Shown piece after piece: positions 31,966-44,283 of a stretch of DNA of 64,000 nt. The notes beneath the pieces are model-generated. The model worked only from the letters and a program-made list of their open reading frames with translations. It searched no databases and had not been told where the DNA came from. How positions within the stretch are numbered: position 1 is the stretch's first letter; each line of letters opens with the position of its first letter. The position numbers and the translations under genes were made by a program. Source of the DNA: Corydoras sp. C115 (lineage: Eukaryota > Chordata > Actinopteri > Siluriformes > Callichthyidae); the NCBI GenBank assembly GCA_019802505.1, contig JAFMOC010000249.1, forward strand, positions 356,505-420,504, read 5' to 3'.

Positions 31966-32872
31966 AAACTGTTTCCCTAAAATAGTTGCTTGTTTGTCAT
32001 TTGATGCTGAATGGACTGAATTGGGACTCCCACACATCACACTGTATCTTTAGAGCTTTAAATCTTTTGTGGGTGTGGTCTGTGGGAATGTGTGGGGTCA
32101 GACACTGATGTTGGGTGGAGACCTGGCTCTCAGTCTGAGTTCTAATTCATTTTAAAGTTTAAGGGTGTGAATCCCGTCTGCGGCTCTCTGCTGATGGATG
32201 GCGTCCTCATCGTTTGTGCAGCAGAAACATCTGCCACGGCGTCGGTCTGATTAAAATGCAGCGCGCTTTCCCTGAGAGAGCGCCGTATCCAAAATCCATC
32301 AGGAAACTTTGCAGACACAAGCGCACTTCAGAAGCAGTGGGCTGAATGAAGACGGCGAAAAGAAACGAGTGAGACGGGCGGGACAAGTGGAAGGATAAAA
32401 AAGCAGAGATGAGCTCCTTCTTCACAGGTTTGAAGAGCAGCAACAACAAACAACTCAATTATTAGGACTCTGCGCTCACAGAGAGACCAAATCACAGAGC
32501 GAGCAGATACCGGGTGGGCGAGGCCGCACGGAGAAAAGGGAAACGTGTGCTTATATAATACACCAGAAACCTCCAGGAACAAAACTCTGGATTTGTCAGG
32601 ATTTTTTAGGTTCACGCCAACAGTCCTCTTAAATTCTGCACCCCCTCCCCCCCCACTGGTCATTACACAGAGGATAACCTCAGGGTTCTCTCCACTGATG
32701 CAGGACAGTTAGTGTCTGGGGAACCCCCCTGGCTGGGTACTCATCAGGTTCTTCCTTTCATCAGTTATGATGTAATAACAGTTCTAACTAATTGTCATTG
32801 ACCTTCGTTAGTAACCTCTTCATCTGATTCGTCAGGGTCAACATCATCACTAGGCAACGAAGAGAACTTTAA

Positions 32873-33050
32873 CATTTGGTCATTTTGGAGACGCAAATCC
32901 AAAGCAACTTACAAACGAGCACAGGGATTGTACAGCGCCCCCTGGAGCAATGAGGGACCAACAAAGGAACTTCAGTGGACCTGGGATTTAAACCCACAAC
33001 CTTCAGATTGACAGCCCAACACCCGAACCCTAACCTGTTCCACCACACCC
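32873..33050 (-). mobile_element. SINE-B, diverged reverse copy
   Basis: ACATTTGGTCATTTTGGAGA, then CAAAGCAACTTACAAACGAG, GCGCCCCCTGGAGCAATGAG and CAGATTGACAGCCCAACAC. Confidence 0.75.
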
Positions 33051-33174
33051 TTATAAATATTAATAAAAGGTCCTCACTTGGTCACTGATGGATTGAAGGT
33101 CTGTATGAAACCTGTTCATCGTTATGGTTTTCCACTCGTTAAGGCATCATGGAGGAGGATGGCTCCTTATATTG

Positions 33175-33330
33175 CCTCACAATCTCTGTTCTAATTCATC
33201 CCAGGAAGCTGGATGGGGTTGAGGTTAGAACCCTGTGTGGGTTCTTTAACACTAAACTCACCCAAACCTGCGTTACAGTCATGATGGAACATCAAAGGGG
33301 CCTTCCCCAAACTATTTTAAAAGTTGAGTT
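33175..33330 (-). mobile_element. Tc1-like transposon fragment
   Basis: CTCTGTTCTAATTCATCCCA, GGGTTGAGGTTAGAACCCTG and GGGGCCTTCCCCAAACT match the reversed transposase region also seen at 50425-50835. The reading frame is broken. Confidence 0.6.
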
Positions 33331-33996
33331 GAAAAGCACTGGCTCTCAGTTTTAACTGCAGGACTTTGTGATGACGCGGCGTTTTTATTTGTAGAACGCA
33401 GACGTGTTTGTTCGTTGGGTGATCATTTGAAGTGAACTCCTGGTGCAGTCTGACCTCTGGTGGTTCCACATGGACAGTGCAGGTATAAAACACCAACAAA
33501 GACAGGATGAGGCGTCCATAACGCGGCGTGGATTTAAGGGCTGTCCGTCCGTCTTCCTCTCGCAGTCTTTGCGGTTCCTCTCGGTCTTGGCCGGCCGCGG
33601 TCCCTGATCAAAGCGCGGCGTCGCAGTGACAGAGCGAATGGAGCAATTAGAGCTGCTGATTGGCTGCCATTCCTCTGCGGCAGAAACAATCACGGCGTGG
33701 CAGATTGCTCTCTGACAGCAGCAGATGTAATTCATTAATAACGCTGACAAAACGGCGAGGCGTGGGCTCTGGCGCTCCGGCGTTCCGACGCTCCGGCGTT
33801 CCGGCGCAGGCCCCGTCTTCGTTAGGTCTTGGCGTGAGAGGAACCGTCTGACAGGATTCGCCTGGTCGTCAGTCGTTAAGCTGAGTATCAGTCAGCGGTC
33901 TGTAAATCACGGGGATTTGATGACTTTGCAGATTCCGGGACTTTCTGAAGGTTTTTTTTTGCTTAATTTAAATCGGGGTCAATGTGAAGTCATTAC

Positions 33997-34206
33997 ATTA
34001 CGTTTGGTCGTTTAGCAGATGCTTTTATCCAAAGCGACTTACAAGGTGAACACAGGGTTCATCACAGCGCCCCCTGGAGCAATGAGGGTTCTGGTTAATG
34101 TTCTTGCTCAAGGACCCACATGGGTAACTTCAGTGGAGCTGGGATTTGAACCCCAAACCTTCAGATTGACTGCCCAACACCCGGACCACTGAGCTACCGC
34201 CCCCTA
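33997..34206 (-). mobile_element. SINE-B, complete reverse copy
   Basis: The TTTGGTCGTTTAGCAGATGC tail side, AAAGCGACTTACAAGGTGAA, the B-box reverse GGGATTTGAACC and the head reverse GACCACTGAGCTACCG are all present. Confidence 0.85.
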
Positions 34207-34429
34207 CAGGCATGTTTTATGGGATGCATCATCATCATCATCATCACATCAGAGGAATGGTTTAAATGAAGCAGACATTGTTATTAAGATCTTACGCAGG
34301 ACTCCGTTCTCATAGCAGGTCCGTATTGGACGGAACCGGCACTCAATGAAGATAATCCAGGTCAGGTTTTGGAGTTCTATTTGAGTGATTATTATTCTGT
34401 GAGTGTAAGGATTAAACTTCAGTCCTTAC

Positions 34430-34613
34430 TTTCTCCTCTAGGCCTTTAAGTGCTTCCCTCAGGCCATGGCTGCAGCGCTGCTGGGCCTCCTGAAGCAGGC
34501 GCTCTGCCGTACCGCTGATCTGAGGCTGCAGCTGAGCCACCACACTGAGGATCTCTCTGGCTTTGGCGGTGTGCTCCGGGGAGTAGTATATGGAACGGAA
34601 CGCCGTGCTGTAG
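34430..34613 (-). CDS. inpp4b: inpp4b exon 6
   Basis: It encodes YSTAFRSIYYSPEHTAKARE, then ILSVVAQLQPQISGTAERLL and a tail ending LKGLEEK. Human reads [24 protein letters not shown] here. Acceptor TTGTTCCACAG, donor GTAAGG. The first codon (Ser) is split with exon 5. Confidence 0.96.
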
Positions 34614-34739
34614 CTGTGGAACAAAGAACACATTATACATAAAAAAAACGCTTCTCTACCACAAAGTATGAGCTCAGAACTCTGTAATGGGTTCTAACTG
34701 CTGCAGACATGAAGCTTCATTAACGTGACATAGTAGAAC

Positions 34740-35060
34740 ATTTACAGAAACACTATGGTTCTCAGAATAGATGTCAGTATTGTTCTGTTTGGTTCTTAGT
34801 TTGGTTCTCAGAATAGATGTCAGTATTTTACTGTTTGGTTCTTAGTTTGGTTCTCATTGCAGATGTCAGTATTGTTCTGTTTGGTTCTTAGTTTGGTTCT
34901 CAATATAGATCTCAGTATTGTGCTCAGTATGGGTCTCAGTATAGAAGTTAGTACTGTTCTTAGTTTGGTTCTAGGGTTAGGGTTAGGGTCATGTCAGTGT
35001 TGTTGTCAGTTTGGTTCTCAGAGTAGATCTCAGTTTGGTTGGTCAGTTTGGTTGGTCAGT
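34740..35060. repeat. Degenerate ~52-bp tandem repeat
   Basis: Units contain AATAGATGTCAGTATTGTTC then TGTTTGGTTCTTAGTTTGG. The block includes a TAGGGTTAGGGTTAGGGT string at about 34971-34989. Confidence 0.75.
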
Positions 35061-36352
35061 TTTGGACTGTTTTACTAAAGGAACCTACATCTCAGCAGTG
35101 TTAAAGTTCTAACTGTAGACGTGGAACTGGAGTCTGAAGTGATAACCTGAAGGCAGTGTCAGGATCAGGAGTTCTTTATCTGTGGAAGCGACCTCAGAAC
35201 AAAGGCGTGGAATCGATCCTGAGATTAGAGATGGAAACTGTTAGAATGTCAGCTGATCAATGGAAGCCCACTGATCCCGTTACACCGGCGCACCATCAGC
35301 AAACCGGCACTCGGTCCCTGACCCCAGCTCCTCAGGAAAAGAGTGAAATGTGACAAAAGGCAATCAGGTTCCTCATTATCAGGAACCAGCAGATCGAAGA
35401 TCTCTGATGCAGGAAATGATCCTGGAATCGGTTCTAAAGGCCAGCGGACAGGAAGTGGAGAGGAAAGGGCACATGCCATATATCATGTTCCTTCAACTGA
35501 CCCGGTCTCGAACCCCCCCGCACACACACATACACACACTACTGTATAGTGTGTGTATGGCATCCTCCATTCCAGATTAAAACCTCCACCAGATGCTCCA
35601 TCAGAACCTCGATCCAGGTGTTCCTTCAAATCAAACACTCGTGTATGCTTCTAACATCTATGTGAACAGTTTGGGGAAGGCCCTTTCCTGTCCCCAAGCA
35701 TTATCAATAAAGGTAGGGTTGGGCTCAGTGAGGAAGAACTTCAACCAAATCCAAATCAGAAAGACAACCTTCCTCAAGGATTGGAGTTGGAGCTGCAACT
35801 GGAGAACCATCTGGGAATGGGCTGTTCTAAAAACCTCCTGTAGGTTCTCCAACTAAACTGGAAAGGATCTGAGAACCCAGTGGATCAGCAGCTGACGGAT
35901 CTGTTGCTAGAGCTCTGGTTCTATGGTTGCAGTTGGTGACTGATCTCAGTAGAACACCCTAATGGTCGGGTTCTTGCGGTCTGATGTCTGGCCTCTCCGG
36001 TCAGACGGCCGGTCACGCCGATTGCTTCAGCCGCGTCTGCCACCTTCAGATTGGAGGCTCGCTCCTCCTGCTGAAGTTCTTCTGTCAGACATTAAAGTTC
36101 TAAGCAGCAGCCGCCGTCAGCTCAGGATAAAAGAGAACCTTTATTTACGGTGCGGTTTAACGCCGGCGCCCTCAGGCTGAACGGACTGAAGATAAACCAG
36201 ATGAGCGTCCAATCTCAACAGCGAAGCGCCGCCGCTCCTTTAAATCTCATCGTCTACATGACATCAAAGTGGAACCACCACCACCAGAACCACGCCTACA
36301 GCGGCGTCATCCAGGTTCTAATGCACAGTGCTTCCTGCACTCGCTACCAACG

Positions 36353-36478
36353 ATGGATTGTAGGAGGAAACCGGAGAACCCGGAGGAAACCCACGTAGAC
36401 ATGGGGAGAAGATGCAAACTCCACACAGATTGGGATTAAAACCTGGATCTCCAGGGCCGAGAGGAGACCATGCCGTCC
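36353..36478 (-). mobile_element. SINE-A, 5' part fragment
   Basis: GATTGTAGGAGGAAACCGGA, then GGAGGAAACCCACGTAGACA and CAGGGCCGAGAGGAGACCAT. Confidence 0.7.
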
Positions 36479-36809
36479 AGATGATCACCTTAAGAAGGCG
36501 CAGCGGTGTTGTAGTGTAATTCCGTTCGGTTCTGCTGGATGCGGAGAGCAAAGCCTGTTCATTTCTGTTCTCGTCTCTATTAATTAGATTTACACCGGAG
36601 ACGAGGCTAATTAGACTGAAGGGCTTCGGCGTTCCTCTTCCTCTCATTAGAGACATTATTCATTCCCATTGATGATGTATGTAAACACAGCAGCCATTTA
36701 CCTTTCTGCACGTTCATATCTGCAGCTCTGCCTCTGGGGGGCGCTGCGTTCTACAGACCTCAGGACCCGATTAATATTTCACTTCATCTTCATGCTCTGT
36801 TTGGTATGT

Positions 36810-37010
36810 TCTCTGATGATCAGGACCATGGACAGAGCAGGTGTTATTAGGGTGGTGGATAATGCTCAGTGCTGCAGTGATGCTGACGTGGTGGTGCAGG
36901 TGGTGCAGGTGCAGGTGGTGCAGGTGCAGGTGGTGCAGGTGCAGGTGGTGCAGGTGCAGGTGGTGGTGCCGGTGCAGGTCAGTGTGTGTTGTGCTGCATG
37001 CAATTTACTT
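36810..37010 (+). repeat. Repeat-E fragment with internal GTGCAG expansion
   Basis: ACCATGGACAGAGCAGGTGT, then TATTAGGGTGGTGGATAATG and GTGCTGCAGTGATGCTGACG, followed by a short GTGCAGGTGGTGCAG array (36893-36975). It carries the single-copy form of the segment amplified in the 71-bp satellite. Confidence 0.75.
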
Positions 37011-37095
37011 TCTTAATTTGATCTTTCAGCGTGGTTATTTTTAGACCAATAAGATTTACTAATATTCTGAGCAACCTGAATTCAAAAGGCTTAAA

Positions 37096-37450
37096 TTTGG
37101 CTGCTTAAATCTGATTGGCTGAGCCGTGTGTCCAGCCGTGACATCTTTGACAATACCACACCCCTCTTCACATTGGTATCAGTGTGTGATATACAATACA
37201 TTATTTTAAATCATAAAATACAGATTAATATGTCATTTGGTCACTAGATGGCAGTGTTTGACGGTTAGAGAAAGTTTAAAAACCGGACTAGATTACGTGG
37301 CGGAAGACCACTCGAGGATGTGTATTATTGTGAATAAATCACGTAAAGAGGTGGAACTGTTCTCCACTACACGCCGGGACTCATAACACCTCTTTATGGG
37401 CTTTATTCAGAATAAAGCCACGCCCCCTCATACCGTATTACTTTATTATT
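37096..37450 (+). repeat. Repeat-C copy
   Basis: TTAAATCTGATTGGCTGAGC, then GATATACAATACATTATTTT, CACTAGATGGCAGTGTTTGA, ATTGTGAATAAATCACGTAA and GCCACGCCCCCTCATACCGT. The same order of blocks recurs at 53395, 59196, 60294 and 63150. Confidence 0.8.
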
Positions 37451-37660
37451 TAATCATTCTGTATGTCATGTGAACATGTGAGCGGTGGTAAATTGGGAGA
37501 GAACCCAGCACACACCCCTGACCTCGTAGGACATCCTCACACATGAATATCCAAAATTGCCAACACACAGATTCATTTGTGCTTCCTCCTCGTCTTCCTC
37601 AGACAGACCGGCTCGGGAAATAAATAATGCAGCCCTAACGGGGTCTCAGTGAATTTCATT

Positions 37661-37663
<3 letters not shown>

Positions 37664-37748
<85 letters not shown>
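37664..37748. repeat. (CA)n microsatellite
   Basis: A perfect CA tract of about 42 repeats, followed about 150 bp later by a GA tract (37902-37976). Confidence 0.95.
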
Positions 37749-37750
<2 letters not shown>

Positions 37751-37899
37751 CCCTCCGGCCTGAATTCTAAAGCACACACAGTCTCTCTGCAGTCTAGAAA
37801 AGAGATACCATCAATGAAGAAAGAGTTCTTAAAAATTTACAGCGGCTCCTAAAACATACATCAGTCGTGATTCTCAGAGCACGTCTACCTGCTTCAATT

Positions 37900-37950
<51 letters not shown>

Positions 37951-38032
37951 GCGCAAGAGAGAGAGACAGAGAGAGAATAACACAACATGACAAGAAGATG
38001 AGGCTGAACGTTCTGCTTAAAACAAAGCCATT

Positions 38033-38379
38033 CATTCATTATCTTCCACTTTATCCTCTATTAGGGTCGGAAGGGGGGGGGTTCCCCATGCCCATCCAGG
38101 GGAGAACGTTTCGGGTGCTGGGCAGATACACCCAGGACAGGGGGGCAATCGATCACTGGGCACACACTCACTCACACAGACACACTCTATATGGGGCAAT
38201 TTGGAGAACTCAATTGACTTGATCCATGTTTTTGGACTGTGGGAGGAAACCGGAGAACCCGGAGGAAACCCACGCGGACACGGGGAGCACATGCAAACTC
38301 CACCCAGATGGGGATTTGAACCGGGAATCCCTAGCGCTGAGAGGAGAACATGCTAAACCACCAAGCCACCGTGCCGCCC
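38033..38379 (-). mobile_element. SINE-A, complete reverse copy with 11-bp target-site duplication
   Basis: ACAAAGCCATT lies at 38022-38032 and 38380-38390. The element is full length with a G tract of about 9. Confidence 0.92.
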
Positions 38380-41300
38380 ACAAAGCCATTTAAATTAATA
38401 AAACTCGATCGTTTATTAGAACAAGACTCATACGGTCTGAGGACGTCCTCCTCACAACCTCTGAATCCCATGGACATAAGGACATCAGGACATCAGAGAA
38501 CCGGACCATCAGACTCACAAACCAAGGTTCTAACAGACCATAATAATCATAATGCATGCCCACACTGAGGGCAAGCGAGGTCTTGATGCGAGGTTGAGGT
38601 CAGGTAAAGAAGTACAGAATCCCGTGGGCCAATCAGAATCCTTCATTAGACGTTTAATCGCTCTCTGGAGAACGAATCGGCATCACTGGGGTTCTCTTTC
38701 ATGCCGGAGAACAAATCCCAGCGGCGGGTTTGTGGTATTTCATCCCCGTCTTCGTCCATCATGCGTTCACTCGCTCCGAATCGAACCCCGTCATCACGCC
38801 AGGCGCCCGAGACCGGAATATCAGAAGACGAGCGTTTCGGAAGTTTGGATTTGAAGGGCGAACGTGGAGAACGTTACGCCGGCTCCAGAAACAGCGGATC
38901 TTAAACGGGAGGCCGAACGCGTGACGACGGGCCGCCAGTTAACCGCCAGCGCCATTAAAATAATAGCGCCGGGCTGCGGCGTGGGCGAGGACAAATACAT
39001 TAAAATGGATTTGATTTTAGCGACAGACACGCCGTTTGATTTTAGTGGGCAGCAGCGAGCTGGAGGAGGCTCACTCGGTCAGCGAGGCAGAAAATTGGAA
39101 AGTCTAAGCTACAGCGAGTCATTAAGAAAGTCAAATACGAAACAAAAGCGCCGCCGGATCGCCGGATCCCCGGATCTCCGGATCGGACCCGCTGGATTCT
39201 CTCTGCAGGAAATATGAATTCACTTGAGCGAGCCCGAAAAAAGTTCACGCTCTCCTTATCTGCCACTCCAACCCATAAACTGACCCCCCCACCCCCCACC
39301 CCAAACCCTCACCCACCCCTCACCCCAAACCCTCACCCCAAACCCTCACCCACCCCTGAGGAGACAGTGTCCTTCAGACGCCTTCCAGCACCTTACTGTC
39401 CCTCGCCTCAGCTCCGCCTTCAGACTGATGGGGTTTGTAGTTCTACAGTTCCATTCTGTAGTTCCTCTACAGACTCTCTTAATGCACTTTGGTATGTTCT
39501 CTGATATACTCTGTATTAATTTTCTTTAATGTACAGTACAGACCCCGTACGCTGCTCCTTATTTTTATTGTTTAAATTTTTTTTTAATGGCCTAATTTCT
39601 TGATTTTATTCACATATTTCTTCCTTTATTCTATAATTTTTTTTTCTTAATTTTTGAATTAATTATGAATTATATTTATATATATTTTTTTTTTTTAAAT
39701 AATAATTTGTTCATATTTCTTTTATTTTATTATTTACATTTTTTCCCTTTTAATTACTCCTTCTATTTTAATTATTTAAAATTCCTTTATATTTTTGTTA
39801 TTAAGTGTATTGCATATCAGTTGGATTTTGTAGTTCTGCAGTTCCATTCTGTAGTCCATCTGTTCCTCTACAGACTCTGAGTGCGCTTTGGTATATTCTC
39901 TGATGTACCCTGTACTATTGTTCTTTACAGACCCCGTACGTTGCTCCTTATTTTATTGTTTATATTAATGAATTCATCTTTTCTTTTACTCTTTTATGGA
40001 ATTTTTATTGGTATTGCTGTAATTTCTGGATTTTCTTCACATGTTCTTTCTCTTAAGGCATTATTTTAATGAATTTAAAAGGCTTTGATTATTTTTGCGG
40101 CTCTGTAAAGCCCTGTGAATTGCTTCTGTATGAAACCTGTCTGGATGTTTTTTTCTCTTTATAGATCTGCTCTTTAAACACTCTGCTCTGAAGCCGATTG
40201 GATTTAATGCCGCAGTCCGGAATCACGTGTCCGGATTCCACAGAACCGCTACGCTGGGGCTTTCATATAAATCACTCGTTCAGAGAATTAAATTGCAGTT
40301 CAAATCCAGTCTTTTTAAAGTTTCTCAAAGCCCAAAAGTTCTCTGAATAATTACTCACACTGCTCGCAGCATGCAGCCTTTAGAACACGAGTGGTCCGGA
40401 ACCCGAGCGCCGTTTAGAATGAAATAATAAAAACACAGAGTTTGCAGATTCAGGACTGCGCTGGGTTTGGGGGTCCCACTGCGTGTGAGCTGAGGGCTGC
40501 TGCTGATCCTGGTTCAGTGCTCTCACAGCTGAATCCGGCAGAACCTCGGCGGAACGTCTGACTAATTAAGACTCTCCTCTGACGAGGAGAACGCGAGAGG
40601 AGCCGGGAAGCATGAGAGAGGAGTCTGTAATGGAATCACAAGGTGGGGCAATCAGGAGCCACACAGAATATCAACACAGACTCCGGGGTGGCCACGGGCC
40701 CCTGGCACGGGCGAGCGTTCGGGAGGGTTCAGGGAGGCGGACGGCCGGGCGCGAGAGGCGAGAGGACCACGGAGAGAAAAGAGGAGATCCAAAGAGTTCC
40801 AAAAAATCAGCGCGAGTGCCAAAAACAAGCACCGATTACCAACACACCACGAACTCCGCCCCCTGCAGCAGTGTCACGGTAACTGCACATACGGTTCTGC
40901 TGAGTTCTAAGCATTGTGACGATATGAGGAGTGGTCATTAATTTAACTCTTAATTAGAGTTTTGTTAAATAAAGGCTCTATAAACTTAAAAGTAAGAGTA
41001 TTCACCCAAACGGTGGAGGGTGACGCCTCAGATAATGATTGCATTTTACAAACATGCAAAATAATTAACCATTTCAGTAAAACACTACAGAGTCATTACA
41101 TCACAGAACATCACAGAACATCACAGAACCTCCCCATTAATAAAGCTCCTGTTGCTGTTTTAAGTGAGTTGTATAAACCGCAGGGACTTTGTGGAATCAC
41201 AGAGAGGCGTCATTAAGTTTAATGTTTCAGGTTCAGCTCGTTCTCGTTTACCTCGTTTAAATTCTCCATTTATGCAGCAAAGCTACGACGGGAGGAACCA

Positions 41301-41390
41301 ACTTAGAACGCCGTGTCATCAAAGCTCCTGCGGGTCTAACGTCTGGGTGTCCCAATAGTTTTGCCATTAATTGCATTTTAAAAATCACAC

Positions 41391-41436
<46 letters not shown>
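41391..41436. repeat. (CA)n microsatellite
   Basis: About 22 CA repeats just left of a SINE-A copy. Confidence 0.9.
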
Positions 41437-41438
<2 letters not shown>

Positions 41439-41462
41439 TCATATTCATAATTCAGCTCATTA

Positions 41463-41790
41463 CTAATTAATTATTGGGGTGGGGTGGGGTCTTTCTCATG
41501 CCCATCCAGGGGAGAACGTTTCGGGCGCTGGGCAGATACACCCAGTACAGGACGCCAATCTAGCACACACACATTCACTCACACGGACACACACACACTC
41601 TATATGGGGCAATTTGGAGCATTTAATTCACCTTGAATCCATGTTTTTGGACTGTGGGAGGAAACCGGAGAACCAGGAGGAAACTTGTGCAGACACGGGG
41701 AGAACATGGAAACTCCACCCAGATTGGGATTCGAACCTGGAGCCCCAGCACTGAGAGGAGAACATGCTAAACCACTAAGCCAACATGCCG
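41463..41790 (-). mobile_element. SINE-A, reverse copy
   Basis: The CCCATCCAGGGGAGAACGTT segment, ATATGGGGCAATTTGGAG and AACATGCTAAACCACTAAGC are recognisable. The head is slightly altered (CCAACATGCC). Confidence 0.88.
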
Positions 41791-41846
41791 TATTGATCCC
41801 TAACTCACTTTACTTTAACGTTTCCTCCCCTTGTATTCATTCTTCT

Positions 41847-41860
41847 GTGTGTCTGTGTGT

Positions 41861-41891
<31 letters not shown>

Positions 41892-41932
41892 AGTGTGTGT
41901 GTGTGTGTGAGTGTGTGAGTGTGTGTGTGTGT
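41847..41932. repeat. inpp4b: (GT)n tract downstream of exon 5
   Basis: GT repeats with regular GAGT interruptions; on the sense strand this is (CA)n starting about 22 nt after the exon 5 donor. Confidence 0.95.
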
Positions 41933-41954
41933 TACATCAGCATTAGGAGCTCAC

Positions 41955-42063
41955 CTCTTCTTTTCAGCTTCATATCGACTGAGTAACTTCTGAAGACCTC
42001 CGTTTTTGAAACCTTGGACGTGAGCAGCTGGAGCGCCGACTGTGATCACATCGTAGAAGGCCT
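41955..42063 (-). CDS. inpp4b: inpp4b exon 5
   Basis: It encodes [20 protein letters not shown], then GGLQKLLSRYEAEKK. Human [25 protein letters not shown] is almost identical. Acceptor CTGGCAACAG, donor GTGAGC. At 109 nt its skipping would shift the frame. It is flanked closely on both sides by dinucleotide repeats. Confidence 0.97.
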
Positions 42064-42075
42064 CTGTTGCCAGAT

Positions 42076-42078
<3 letters not shown>

Positions 42079-42136
<58 letters not shown>
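42079..42136. repeat. inpp4b: (CA)n tract upstream of exon 5
   Basis: 29 perfect CA repeats on the + strand, i.e. (UG)n in the pre-mRNA, ending 15 nt before the exon 5 acceptor. Confidence 0.96.
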
Positions 42137-42140
<4 letters not shown>

Positions 42141-42756
42141 AATGCATGCATTCATATACTCCCCAATCAGCTTCTCTGAATGAAGGTTCAGGGTTTTGGG
42201 TAAGAAAGAGCTGAAAGGTTAACCACCCAACGCAGGACAGACACGTTGCATTAAGTGCATTATTAATGTGTAATCAAGCAGAGGTAGGATGTAATTACAG
42301 TGTGAGTACAGACTGACCACGTTAATTACAGGTAATTATAGATGTAATTACAGATACATATCTCAGAGCAGAGTGATTACAGAATACAAACACGTACGAG
42401 AGCGTTAAGGTTTATATAACTAAACCGGGTTCCCAATCACATGTTCTCATTAGCATTTTTATGGAGTACAAACTAAACTAATTAAAAAAAATAACTCTGA
42501 AAACATTGTCCGGCGGCCCTTCGAGCCGCTCCATATGATCGATGTGATGGGCAGAGCCATTGGAACTCAGGCTGTGACGATTAATCGCAACGGGGAAACC
42601 GTGTTGGAGAAGCTTTCGGCGGCGCGAACGAACTTTGGAGACCGGAGTCCAGAATCTGCCTTATCTTTTTTAAAACACTTGGTTTAATGAATTAAAACCC
42701 CAAACGCCTCGTCAGTTTATTTTATTTATTAATAAAAAATTTTATTTAATAATTTG

Positions 42757-43108
42757 TTCATTCATTCATCCATTATCTTCCGCTTTATCCTCTATTAGGG
42801 TCGCGGGGGGGGGGGGGGGGGGGGGGGGGTGTTCCCCATGCCCATCCAGCGGAGAACGTTTCAGGCGCTGGGCAGATACACCCAGGACAGGGGGGCAATC
42901 TATCACTGGGCACACACTCACACACGCAGACACTCTATATGGGGCAATTTGGAGAACTCCATGGATGACTTGATCCATGTTTTTGGACTGTGGGAGGAAA
43001 CCGGAGAACCCGGAGGAAACCCATGTGGACACGGGGAGAACATGGAAACTCCACCCAGATGGGGATTGGAACCGGGAATCCCAAGGGCTGAGAGGAGAAC
43101 ATGCTAAA
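42757..43108 (-). mobile_element. SINE-A, reverse copy with long G tract
   Basis: TTCATTCATTCATCCATTAT, G tract of about 24, CATCCAGCGGAGAACGTTTC, then the body to GAGAACATGCTAAAC where the head is cut. Confidence 0.88.
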
Positions 43109-43174
43109 CATGAATCATGAATGAATCAAGAAATTCATCTGGAGATCTTCATCCACGGCTCTGCTGATGAATAC

Positions 43175-43515
43175 TGGATGGAACCTGACAAGGCGGTCCT
43201 GCAGGGCGCCCCCTAATGGACTCACATATAGTTTTCCAGTTGTTAGTATTTCCATTTGTTTAATATCTCTACATGGCTGTCCTACACTGTTGTTGCTGCC
43301 CGGCCGCTTAAGGAGGACGAGTCCCCCACTGAGTCTCGGTCCTCACAAGGTTTCTTCCTTAAATAACAACATAAAAGGGAGTTTTTTCTTGCCACTGTCG
43401 CTTCGGCTCGCTCTTTGGGGGTTTAAAGGCTTTTCAATCTGTAAAGCTGCTTTGTGACGATGTACTGATGTAAAAAGCGCGACAGAAATAAATCACTTGA
43501 ACTTGAACTTGAACT
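43175..43515 (+). repeat. Repeat-D copy
   Basis: CAGGGCGCCCCCTAATGGAC, then CACTGAGTCTCGGTCCTCAC, GTTTTTTCTTGCCACTGTCG and a triple ACTTGA-type tail (CACTTGAACTTGAACTTGAA). A SINE-head remnant (ACCACTAAGCCAATGTGCTG) follows. Confidence 0.72.
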
Positions 43516-43965
43516 TAAACCACTAAGCCAATGTGCTGCCCTAATCATTTATTATTTAATAATTATTTAATAATGAATTTTATAATTTGGTTTGCTTGCA
43601 GCCTCACTCCCACGCGCAGGGGCTGATGATGCTCTACTGACCGCTCTTGTGAGGACAGGCTGTAAGCTCTGAGCCCCTGACGGCAGCTGGCATCCCGACT
43701 TTAATTTCAGTCCAACGATGGAATGAAAGAACCCGAAGCTAAACGGCCACAATAACAGTTCCATCACCGTGAGCTCAGCGGGGCCGTAACGCTAACAGAC
43801 CACATGCTTCACCAGCTTCAGGAGTCTCCCATCATCTGTTCACCAGAAACCAGGTCCAAAAAAAGCCAGCAGAGCAGCATCTGTATGAACGCAGAGGGTT
43901 TTAAACTCCTGAACACTGACCACGCTCACAGAGGGGCATGGACCCAGATATCTGTTTAACCATAC

Positions 43966-44278
43966 ATCCATCAGCTTCAGCTTTATCCTCTATCAGGGTC
44001 ATGGGGGGGGGTTCCCCATGTCCATCCAGGGGAGAACGTTTCGGGCGCTGGGCAGATAGACCCAGGACAGGACGCCAATCCATCGCTGGACACACACTCA
44101 CTCACACAGACACACACACACACTATATGGGGCAATTTGGAGAGCTCAATCGACTTGATCCATGTTTTTGGACTGTGGGAGGAAACCGGAGAACCTGGAG
44201 GAAACCCATGCGGACACGGGGAGGACATGGAAACTCCACCCAGATTGGGATTCAAACCGGGAATCCCTAGTGCTCTGC
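43966..44278 (-). mobile_element. SINE-A, reverse copy with truncated head
   Basis: CATCCATCAGCTTCAGCTTT, G tract of about 8, standard body, ending at AATCCCTAGTGCTCTGCGG where a repeat-D copy begins. Confidence 0.85.
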
Positions 44279-44283
44279 GGCGA

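Larger units (their letters stand above)
31121..34429 (-). other. inpp4b: inpp4b intron 6
   Basis: It contains the large ATC array next to exon 7, Tc1-like fragments at about 32100-32160 and 33175-33330, and SINE-B copies at 32873 and 33997. No exon is seen. Confidence 0.8.
34614..41954 (-). other. inpp4b: inpp4b intron 5
   Basis: This 7.3-kb intron contains a TTGGTTCTCAG-type degenerate tandem repeat (34740-35060), Tc1 traces near 35660-35710, a SINE-A piece at 36353, repeat-E at 36810, repeat-C at 37096, CA and GA tracts at 37664-37976, SINE-A copies at 38033 and 41463, a CCCTCACCCCAAA array near 39276-39360, and an AT-rich stretch 39550-40080. No exon is visible; open frames at 38552-39217 and 40612-40941 are GC-rich chance frames. 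Confidence 0.75.

Noticed and set aside
31135..32040. Poly-His, poly-Ser and poly-Met open frames
   Set aside because: They arise from the ATC trinucleotide array on both strands.
38552..39299. Several overlapping frames of 64-117 residues on both strands
   Set aside because: CpG-rich intron sequence with frames open on both strands and no family resemblance.
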